Shown here: positions 1-5,368 of the stretch, piece after piece
How the letters are laid out: each line of letters opens with the position of its first letter
Position numbering within the stretch: the stretch's first letter is position 1
Source: Paludibacter sp.
GTDB lineage: Bacteria > Bacteroidota > Bacteroidia > Bacteroidales > Paludibacteraceae
NCBI GenBank assembly: GCA_018054805.1
Contig: JAGPIU010000039.1
Location: forward strand, 1 to 7,874
DNA: 7,874 nt
Direction: 5' to 3'
Made by a program: the position numbers and the translations under genes
Notes under the pieces: generated by a model
The model's input: the letters and a program-made list of their open reading frames with translations, nothing else
Database searches by the model: none
Told to the model about the DNA's origin: nothing

Positions 1-725
1 ATCGTGATTTTCCCATCGTTATTGCTGAGCGATGCCAGAATTTTTGTAAGTTCGAGCACAGGATTGGCCACAGCTCCGCCAAAAATACCCGAATGCAAAT
101 CGCGCGAAGCAGCAGTCACTTCAATCTGCCAGTAGGCAAGTCCGCGAAGCCCTGTAGTAATGCTGGGCTTGTCGGCAGCAAGCATACTGGTGTCCGACAC
201 TAAAATGGTATCGCAGGCCAACAGGTCTTTATTCGCTTCGCAAAATTCCTCAAGACTTGGCGAACCGATTTCCTCCTCACCTTCGAGCAAAAATTTCACA
301 TTACAATTCAGTTCGCCCGAGCGCACCATATATTCAAACGCTTTGGCATGCATAAACGACTGACCTTTGTCGTCGTCGGCACCACGTGCAAAAATATGAC
401 CGTTGCGCACTTCAGGTTCAAAAGCTGGTGAATGCCACAAGTCGAGCGGTTCGGCAGGCATTACATCGTAGTGTCCGTAAATCAATACAGTAGGAAGTTT
501 GGGGTCAAGAAATTTGGTTCCGAAAACCACAGGATTACCTTTGGTAGGCAGAATTTCCACTTTATCGGCGCCGGCTTCGAGCAAAAGTTCTTTCCAACGC
601 ATGGCACATTGCGCTATTTCGGGCTGACGATGACTGTGAGCACTTACGCTCGGGATACGTATTAAGCTAAAAAGCTCATTCAGAAAACGATCCGAATGAG
701 AAGCTATGTATTGCTTTATTTCCAT
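1..725 (-). CDS. M20-family metallodipeptidase (partial, C-terminus beyond the left edge)
   Basis: This is the N-terminal 241 residues of a zinc-dependent M20 peptidase, of the dipeptidase (CNDP/PepV-like) type that hydrolyses dipeptides or short peptides in the cytoplasm. Family members are usually about 450 residues, so roughly half is missing. Visible catalytic signatures in order are: YGHYDVMP (metal ligand His85, active-site Asp87), RGADDDKGQ (bridging Asp118), EGEEEIGSP (general base Glu151, metal ligand Glu152), SDTSM (metal ligand Asp178) and DLHSG (His211, the dimerisation-domain histidine typical of CNDP-like members). The ligand assignments come from alignment by eye to the family. 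No signal peptide is visible. The ATG at 725-723 is the only in-frame start after the in-frame TAA at 740-738. The gene is divergent from the wza-wzc unit and shows no functional link to it. The family call is firm; the exact substrate is unknown. Confidence 0.93.
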   Translation of the reverse strand, partial: MEIKQYIASHSDRFLNELFSLIRIPSVSAHSHRQPEIAQCAMRWKELLLEAGADKVEILPTKGNPVVFGTKFLDPKLPTVLIYGHYDVMPAEPLDLWHSPAFEPEVRNGHIFARGADDDKGQSFMHAKAFEYMVRSGELNCNVKFLLEGEEEIGSPSLEEFCEANKDLLACDTILVSDTSMLAADKPSITTGLRGLAYWQIEVTAASRDLHSGIFGGAVANPVLELTKILASLSNNDGKIT

Positions 726-760
726 AAACGGGTATATTTAAAATGAAAATTTATTGATTA

Positions 761-791
761 CAATGTTACATTTTTAATAACGAAAAATCAA
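761..791 (-). promoter_or_regulatory. Possible Bacteroidota-type promoter of the M20 dipeptidase gene
   Basis: Read on the minus strand there is a TTG (791-789), a 20-base spacer, and TAACATTG (768-761). The second element differs from the Bacteroidota -7 consensus TAnnTTTG at one fixed position. It would start transcription about 25-35 bases upstream of the ATG at 725. The spacing fits, but in such AT-rich DNA one mismatch makes this only a candidate. Confidence 0.33.
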
Positions 792-898
792 GAACGAAAT
801 TGACAGCTTCTGAAATTTTTATGAATAATTATAGAATTGATATAATAAATGTTTTAAAAATTCGTTCAGAAGTAGATTATAATACTTGAACGTAATAA

Positions 899-963
899 TA
901 TTGCTGCATGTGCGTGCAACAAAAAATTTACTGCGCACATCTAAGAAAAGATTTGCAGCAATA
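899..963. repeat. Nested inverted repeat (two stacked stems) in the divergent intergenic region
   Basis: The outer arms TATTGCTGCA (899-908) and TGCAGCAATA (954-963) are perfect 10-base complements. Inside them ATGTGCG (908-914) and CGCACAT (934-940) are perfect 7-base complements; base 908 is shared, so the stems would stack directly. The inner loop is 19 bases (915-933), and a 13-base bulge (941-953) lies on the 3' side. The arms are GC-richer than the surrounding DNA. The element lies about 170 bases upstream of the M20 start and about 100 bases upstream of the wza promoter. No poly-T run follows on the plus strand, so it does not look like a terminator in that direction. It could be a small structured RNA or a double operator site; the function is unknown. 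Confidence 0.6.
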
Positions 964-1046
964 ACATCAGTATCAACGTAAATCCGAAACCATTGTTTTT
1001 TATCTATTTATAGCAAACTGGCTCACAAACACAATGATTATTTGTG

Positions 1047-1057
1047 TGTGAATCACA
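1047..1057. promoter_or_regulatory. Short palindrome TGTGA-A-TCACA upstream of the wza promoter
   Basis: A perfect 5-1-5 palindrome ends eight bases before the TTTG of the wza -33 region, a normal place for an activator or repressor site. The half-sites resemble those of CRP/FNR-type regulators, but the usual six-base spacing is absent, so no regulator can be named. Confidence 0.3.
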
Positions 1058-1065
1058 TATTTTGT

Positions 1066-1096
1066 TTGCAGGTTGATACAAATTTAAGTATTTTTG
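1066..1096 (+). promoter_or_regulatory. Promoter of the wza-wzc unit (TTG-N20-TAnnTTTG)
   Basis: TTG at 1066-1068 (within TTTG), a 20-base spacer, and TATTTTTG at 1089-1096 match the Bacteroidota primary sigma-factor consensus at every fixed base. Transcription would begin near 1101-1103, giving a leader of about 90 bases before the wza ATG. The -7 element lies inside an imperfect palindrome, TACAAA (1077-1082) and TTTGTA (1093-1098), which could be an operator. Confidence 0.65.
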
Positions 1097-1131
1097 TACG
1101 CTTTAGGATTTATCTGAAAATTTATTGCACT

Positions 1132-1160
1132 TGTTTTACAAATCATCTTCAGGTAAAACA
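1132..1160 (+). promoter_or_regulatory. Hairpin in the predicted wza 5' leader
   Basis: TGTTTTAC (1132-1139) and GTAAAACA (1153-1160) are perfect 8-base complements around a 13-base loop. A competing pair, CTGAA (1114-1118) with TTCAG (1148-1152), uses loop bases. It lies inside the predicted transcript and 34 bases before the wza ATG. The stem is AU-rich with only two G-C pairs, so it is modest in stability and lacks a poly-U tail. Confidence 0.4.
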
Positions 1161-1194
1161 TCTATAAACGAAAAGACCAAAACATTATTTACAA

Positions 1195-1989
1195 ATGAAG
1201 AGTAAAATTATATTCACTATTCTTGTTGTATCCACATTATTCTACTCCTGTGTATCGCAAAAAACAGTAGCATACTTCAACGGTATTAATGCCGGCTCTG
1301 CTGAAGAAATCAATAAATCGTTTCAAACAAATCACGAAGCAACCATCGTCAACGGCGATATGCTCTCAATAACAGTAACCGGACTTGACCCGCTTGCTGT
1401 GGCTCCGTTCAATCTGCCATTGGTGTCGTACGCTACTCCGGGAAGCGACCAGCTTTACTCTGCTCCTACCCTTCAATCGTACCTTGTGGATGTAAACGGA
1501 ATTATCAACTTCCCGGTGATCGGTGACATAAAACTAAGCGGACTAACCAAATCGGAAGCCATAAAGCTAATCAGCCAGAAACTTTCACCTTATCTGAAAG
1601 ACCCTATCGTAACTATTCAGTTTATGAACTACAGGGTTACTGTACTTGGCGAAGTTTTGCGTCCGGGACAGTACGTGATTAATAACGAACGTGTAACAGT
1701 ACTCGATGCTTTGGGACTTGCCGGAGACATGACAATTTACGGAGTTCGACACAACGTACTTATTACCCGCGAAAACAATGGCCGTCTTGAATTTGCGCGA
1801 CTCAATCTGAACTCGGATGACGTATTCAAGTCGCCTTATTTCTATCTGCAACAGAACGATGTGGTATATATTGAACCAAACAAAGTAAAATCAGTGGCTT
1901 CGCAAAACTTCTCATTGTATTTGTCGTCGTTATCAACAGTAGCCACAGTAACAGCCGTAATTTATTCAATTACCTCAAATGCGAAATAA
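1195..1989 (+). CDS. wza: Wza-like polysaccharide export outer-membrane lipoprotein
   Basis: The protein is an outer-membrane polysaccharide export (OPX) lipoprotein that would form the exit channel for capsular or exopolysaccharide with the Wzc-like protein encoded next to it. A lipoprotein signal peptide is clear: basic MKSK, a hydrophobic core, then the lipobox LFYSC with Cys19 as the lipidated residue. The Poly_export (PES) domain covers about residues 47-140 (GDMLSITV, then VDVNGIINFPVIGDIKLSGL). An SLBB domain follows at about 147-225 (VTVLGEVLRPGQY, LDALGLAGD, DVVYIEP). A hydrophobic segment at about 244-260 near the C-terminus is suitable for a membrane-spanning helix. At 264 residues it is shorter than E. 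coli Wza (about 380), with one SLBB domain, a form common in Bacteroidota. It lies 55 bases before the Wzc-like gene and is probably co-transcribed. The gene symbol is by family, not strict orthology. Confidence 0.92.
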   Translation: MKSKIIFTILVVSTLFYSCVSQKTVAYFNGINAGSAEEINKSFQTNHEATIVNGDMLSITVTGLDPLAVAPFNLPLVSYATPGSDQLYSAPTLQSYLVDVNGIINFPVIGDIKLSGLTKSEAIKLISQKLSPYLKDPIVTIQFMNYRVTVLGEVLRPGQYVINNERVTVLDALGLAGDMTIYGVRHNVLITRENNGRLEFARLNLNSDDVFKSPYFYLQQNDVVYIEPNKVKSVASQNFSLYLSSLSTVATVTAVIYSITSNAK

Positions 1990-2044
1990 ATAAATTCAGT
2001 TTGTTATATAAAACACTAAATCGTACTTTCAAACAGCATAAGTA

Positions 2045-4384
2045 ATGGAAAACAGCCCAAGAATTACCCCTCAAAATAATTCAAATCCCGAAATTATAAA
2101 TCTTCGCGAACTAATTCTGAAATATCTGCGCAAATGGTACTGGTTTGCAATTTCGGTTACCATATGCCTGATAGCAGGTTTTATCTACCTGAAAACCACC
2201 AACACACAATACAAGGTTCAGAGCACGATTTTGCTTCGTCAGGATAAAGGATCCTCACCACTATCTGAGATGGCACTACTTCAGAGCATGGGACTATCTG
2301 GTACTTCGAAAGAAGTGGAGGATGAAATTCAGGTACTGACCTCGAAAACCATTCTGAAAAACCTGATTCAGGAACTCGGAGTGGAGAACGAGATTTTTGT
2401 AAAGGAAGGACTTAGATATGTCGACACCTATCCGAATCATCCTGTTGTAGCCACACTACCCTCCGGATTTAAAGAACTTATAAAAGGCACAGTACAACTT
2501 ACAGTTAGCAAATCGAAAAAAGGTTACAAAATTAAATACAAGGGGCTAAACCACTCTGAAACCTATAAAGTAAAGAAGCTGAATGAACCTCTGAAAACTC
2601 CCGACGGCATTATTATTCTGAACAAGGGCGAAAACTTTGAAAATGAAGGAACATACAGGCTCAAATTTCATCCTATACGAAACATTACCGAAGCGTATGC
2701 ACAACGCATAAGCATTGGCGCTGTAAACAAGAAATCGAATGCCATCAGCATCTCCACAATTTCGGACAATACAGTGAAAGCAGCAGACATTCTCAACAAA
2801 CTCGTAGAACTTTACAATCTGGATGCAGTTATTGATAAAAACATGATTGCAAGCAATACCAAACAGTTTGTTGATGAGCGTTTAGAACTGATTCAGAAGG
2901 AGTTGCTTGAAGTGGAAATAAATGTAGAAAACTACAAGCGCAGCAACAATCTGACCGACATCAGCTCTGAAGCTGAAATTTTTCTGAAATCATCGAGTGA
3001 ATACAATAAAAAGCTTGCTGAAATTGAGACACAGTTAAATCTGACCAGTTACATTGAAAGCCACGTAAAAGACCCTAAAAACCAGTACAGTTTGGTGCCT
3101 GCCAACCTGGGCATCGAAGACAAATCGTTGCTTGAACTCATCAAAGTTTACAACGAAGCTTTACTCGAACGCATGAAACTGCTCCGCACTGTAAACACTG
3201 AAAACCCGGTCATCACACAACTTGAAATGCAGTTAAAAACACTCCGAATGAGCATTGTAACCAGCATTGAAAGTGTAAAAGATGGATTGAAAATTGCCAA
3301 GAATGATGTTTTGGGCAAAGAAAGTCAGTTTACCCGCAAGATAAAAGAAGTCCCTACTCAGGAGCGTCAGTATATCGAAATCAAACGTCAGCAGGAAATC
3401 AAGCAAAATCTGTATTTGTTCCTGCTCGAAAAACGCGAAGAGAACGCACTATCGCTTGCAAGCACCACGCCTTCAGCCAAAACAGTTGATGCAGCCTATG
3501 CATCCACTACTCCCGAGTCGCCAAAGGTTATGATCATCTTTGCATTAATGCTCGTTTTAGGTATGCTGATCCCTGTAGCCATTATTTATGTAATGGACTT
3601 GTTCAACAATAAAATTTCAGACAAAAAAGAATTTGTAAAAGCTATAAAAGCGCCATTCCTCGGCACCATTGGTATCAATAAAGACGCAGAACGCATAGTG
3701 GTACGCGAAGGTAATACAACGCCGATTGCCGAAATGTTCCGTATGGTTCGCACCAATATTCAGTTTATGCTGGGCGGTGTAAAATCGCCGGTCATTCTGA
3801 TTACTTCGAGTGTGGGTGGCGAAGGTAAATCGTTCACAGCCATAAATTTGGCCATGTCGTTTGCCCTTACCAACAAAAAAGTAATACTTGTGGGGCTTGA
3901 TATTCGTAAACCAATGCTCGGCGAATATATGCATATTTCAAAAAGCAACGGCGTAACCATGTACATTTCAGACCCAACACATTCGGTCGACGATGTGATT
4001 ATTCCATCCGGAATTCACAAATCGCTCGATGTAATTCCGGCCGGCCCAATTCCGCCAAACCCGGCTGAATTGCTTATGAACAGTCGCCTCGACGATCTGA
4101 TTGCCGAACTGCGCAACCGATACGACTATGTAATCATCGATTCGGCTCCCGTGGGTGTTGTGTCGGATACATATTTACTCAACCGCTTCCTCGACAGCGC
4201 CGTATATGTATCGCGTCAGCATTACACTCCAAAAGCGGTGACCGAATTGATAAACGAGATACACGATCACCAGAAACTGAAAAACATTGGACTGGTACTG
4301 AATGGTGTGGACGAAGCCACCGGATACGGGTATGGATATGGATATGGATACGGACATGCCCGCGAAAGTAAAAAGTTCAGATAG
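2045..4384 (+). CDS. wzc: Wzc-like polysaccharide co-polymerase / tyrosine autokinase
   Basis: This inner-membrane protein would control polysaccharide chain length and drive export with the Wza-like partner. Domains in order: TM1 at about 31-49; a Wzz-type periplasmic domain with long coiled-coil stretches (about 270-450); a GNVR-type segment at about 434-466 (VPTQERQYIEIKRQ); TM2 at about 495-518; and a cytoplasmic BY-kinase domain. In the kinase, the oligomerisation motif ExxRxxR is E563/R566/R569. Walker A is SSVGGEGKS (Lys595). Walker A' is VGLDIRKP (Asp619), with Gly617 where the canonical DxD has its first Asp. Walker B is YVIIDSAP (Asp699). The tail has five Gly-Tyr repeats (760-769), the usual place for the autophosphorylated tyrosine cluster. 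At 779 residues it is full length, with the kinase fused as in proteobacterial Wzc rather than split as in Wzd/Wze. A strong terminator follows. No Wzb-type phosphatase gene is adjacent. Confidence 0.94.
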   Translation: MENSPRITPQNNSNPEIINLRELILKYLRKWYWFAISVTICLIAGFIYLKTTNTQYKVQSTILLRQDKGSSPLSEMALLQSMGLSGTSKEVEDEIQVLTSKTILKNLIQELGVENEIFVKEGLRYVDTYPNHPVVATLPSGFKELIKGTVQLTVSKSKKGYKIKYKGLNHSETYKVKKLNEPLKTPDGIIILNKGENFENEGTYRLKFHPIRNITEAYAQRISIGAVNKKSNAISISTISDNTVKAADILNKLVELYNLDAVIDKNMIASNTKQFVDERLELIQKELLEVEINVENYKRSNNLTDISSEAEIFLKSSSEYNKKLAEIETQLNLTSYIESHVKDPKNQYSLVPANLGIEDKSLLELIKVYNEALLERMKLLRTVNTENPVITQLEMQLKTLRMSIVTSIESVKDGLKIAKNDVLGKESQFTRKIKEVPTQERQYIEIKRQQEIKQNLYLFLLEKREENALSLASTTPSAKTVDAAYASTTPESPKVMIIFALMLVLGMLIPVAIIYVMDLFNNKISDKKEFVKAIKAPFLGTIGINKDAERIVVREGNTTPIAEMFRMVRTNIQFMLGGVKSPVILITSSVGGEGKSFTAINLAMSFALTNKKVILVGLDIRKPMLGEYMHISKSNGVTMYISDPTHSVDDVIIPSGIHKSLDVIPAGPIPPNPAELLMNSRLDDLIAELRNRYDYVIIDSAPVGVVSDTYLLNRFLDSAVYVSRQHYTPKAVTELINEIHDHQKLKNIGLVLNGVDEATGYGYGYGYGYGHARESKKFR
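4322..4357 (+). repeat. Hexanucleotide repeat encoding the Wzc Gly-Tyr tail
   Basis: Six imperfect GGNTAY-like hexamers (GGATAC, GGGTAT, GGATAT, GGATAT, GGATAC, then GGACAT) encode five Gly-Tyr pairs and one Gly-His. The central part, from 4334 to 4350, is a nearly perfect short tandem repeat. Adding or losing a unit keeps the reading frame and changes the number of tyrosines. Confidence 0.85.
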
Positions 4385-4407
4385 GCCACAAATTTAAAAT
4401 ATCACAC

Positions 4408-4436
4408 AAAAAACCTGAAGAAATTCAGGTTTTTTT
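4408..4436 (+). terminator. Intrinsic terminator after wzc
   Basis: ACCTGAA (4413-4419) pairs with TTCAGGT (4424-4430) around a GAAA tetraloop (4420-4423), a GNRA-type stable loop. The stem is extended by A4408-4412 pairing with the T run at 4431-4436, so the 3' side ends in seven T residues. It starts 24 bases after the wzc stop codon and should end the wza-wzc transcript. Because of the A run on the other side it may also work weakly on the minus strand. Confidence 0.88.
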
Positions 4437-4586
4437 ATACCCGAAAAACAAACTCAGAAACTTTAATAATTTTCAGGTTTCCAAATATTGCAAAATATAA
4501 TGCTGATTATCTGATACATAGAAGCTCGTTAGCAAACTTTAACTCAACAAAGTAGAACAAAACAACCTTTTGTTAGTTCTTATATG

Positions 4587-4594
4587 TAATTTTG
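4587..4594 (+). promoter_or_regulatory. -7 element of the tetR-family gene
   Basis: TAATTTTG matches the Bacteroidota -7 consensus TAnnTTTG exactly. Transcription would begin near 4599-4601, about 15 bases before the ATG at 4616. The nearest upstream TTTTG (4568-4572) is only 14 bases away, shorter than the usual 17-23, so the -33 element is poor or absent. The element shares the nine bases TAATTTTGC with the promoter of the downstream efflux operon. Confidence 0.5.
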
Positions 4595-4615
4595 CGCATT
4601 CAATTTTCAAAAGAC

Positions 4616-5233
4616 ATGGATCAACAAAAAGAAATCATCGTTCAAACAGCCATCCGTATGTTTCACCAACTGGGCATACGCAATGTATCTATTGACGATA
4701 TTTGCTCGGAGTTACGAATTTCGAAAAAAACATTTTACACACATTTCCAACAAAAAGAAGAACTGGTGGATGCTGTATTAATTTACAGCAAGACAAAAGA
4801 GCTTGAAAAATTCAGCAAAAACCTACATGGTAAAAATGCCATTGATGCACTTATATACATTGTAAAAGAAATCAAGAAGCACGCCGACTGTCAACCACAT
4901 GCACTTTGGTACGATGTACAAAAGTTTTATCCGAAACTGTTTGAGAGGCATGAAGTTGAAAAAATGGAACGCATCCGTACCGGATTTGAGATAAACCTTC
5001 AGCAGGGAATTGTAGAAGGTTACTATCGGAAAGACCTCGATGTGGAACTTATCTCACTATTCCATACAGTGCAAATGAAATCAACTTTCGAAATGATGGA
5101 ACAATCGTCCAGGAAATACACAAAACGACGCCTGCTCGATTTCTTTATTGACCTAATGATACACCTGATTGCCAACGAAAAGGGTCTAAAATACATGCAG
5201 GAGAATTACCTGAACGACGAACAAAAACAGTAA
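4616..5233 (+). CDS. TetR/AcrR-family transcriptional regulator
   Basis: This is a one-component DNA-binding regulator, probably a repressor of the efflux operon just downstream. From the ATG at 4616 the protein is 205 residues, normal for the family. The N-terminal TetR_N domain is clear: helix 1 IIVQTAIRMFHQLGIRNVSIDDIC, split by a short turn, then the helix-turn-helix ELRISKKTFYTHFQQKEELVDAV (about residues 30-52), with the characteristic KKTFYTHFQQKEEL signature. The remaining part is helical and variable, as expected for the ligand-binding and dimerisation domain; no ligand can be predicted. An in-frame TTG at 4592 would add eight residues, but it overlaps the -7 promoter element, so the ATG is preferred. 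The gene sits 135 bases before the tolC-like gene in the same direction, the usual arrangement for a local efflux regulator. Confidence 0.92.
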   Translation: MDQQKEIIVQTAIRMFHQLGIRNVSIDDICSELRISKKTFYTHFQQKEELVDAVLIYSKTKELEKFSKNLHGKNAIDALIYIVKEIKKHADCQPHALWYDVQKFYPKLFERHEVEKMERIRTGFEINLQQGIVEGYYRKDLDVELISLFHTVQMKSTFEMMEQSSRKYTKRRLLDFFIDLMIHLIANEKGLKYMQENYLNDEQKQ

Positions 5234-5240
5234 ACAAACA

Positions 5241-5265
5241 GTTGATTATACAAATCAACCTCTTT
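5241..5265 (+). repeat. Palindrome after tetR: weak terminator or operator
   Basis: GTTGATT (5241-5247) and AATCAAC (5253-5259) are perfect 7-base complements around a 5-base loop, followed by CTCTTTT. It begins seven bases after the regulator's stop codon. The stem is AT-rich and the T run is short and interrupted, so termination would be weak. A 7-5-7 palindrome about 45 bases upstream of the next promoter could also be a protein-binding site. Confidence 0.4.
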
Positions 5266-5299
5266 TGCATTAAATTTATTATGTTTTACATATTATAAC

Positions 5300-5314
5300 T
5301 ATTGAATTTCAATA
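5300..5314. promoter_or_regulatory. Candidate operator TATTGAA-T-TTCAATA at the efflux promoter
   Basis: This is a perfect 7-1-7 palindrome that contains the TTG of the -33 element (5302-5304). A dimeric repressor bound here would block RNA polymerase. The neighbouring TetR-family gene makes that protein the obvious candidate. One copy of the half-site TTCAAT also occurs at 4599-4604, just after the -7 element of the regulator's own promoter, which could allow autoregulation but may be chance in AT-rich DNA. Confidence 0.45.
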
Positions 5315-5329
5315 AATATACTAATTTTG
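5302..5329 (+). promoter_or_regulatory. Promoter of the efflux operon (TTG-N17-TAATTTTG)
   Basis: TTG at 5302-5304, a 17-base spacer, and TAATTTTG at 5322-5329 match the Bacteroidota consensus at all fixed positions. Transcription would start near 5334-5336, leaving an A-rich leader of about 33 bases before the ATG at 5369. It is overlapped by the palindrome at 5300-5314. Confidence 0.65.
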
Positions 5330-5368
5330 CAAACGAAATAGGATAAAATAAAAAGATTAAGAACAAAA

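Larger units (their letters stand above)
726..1194. other. 469-base divergent intergenic region
   Basis: This AT-rich stretch separates the leftward M20 gene from the rightward wza-wzc unit. I see no credible open reading frame and no tRNA or rRNA-like sequence in it. It contains the possible M20 promoter, the nested inverted repeat at 899-963, a palindrome just before the wza promoter, that promoter, and a leader hairpin, all listed separately. The part from about 795 to 895 and from about 965 to 1040 holds nothing I can identify. Confidence 0.8.

Noticed and set aside
160..665. Two short plus-strand open frames (160-363 and 432-665)
   Set aside because: They are antisense to the M20 dipeptidase coding sequence, which carries all expected metal-binding motifs on the minus strand.
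1047..1057. CRP-type binding site upstream of wza
   Set aside because: The half-sites TGTGA and TCACA are present but separated by one base instead of the six that CRP requires, so I list it only as an unassigned palindrome.
3617..3966. Minus-strand open frames opposite the Wzc kinase domain
   Set aside because: The plus strand has the Walker A, A' and B motifs without interruption; the minus-strand translations show no recognisable features.
4485..4498. ATATT-GCAA-AATAT inverted repeat between wzc and the regulator
   Set aside because: A 5-base all-AT stem is expected by chance in DNA of this composition and has no T run or promoter link.
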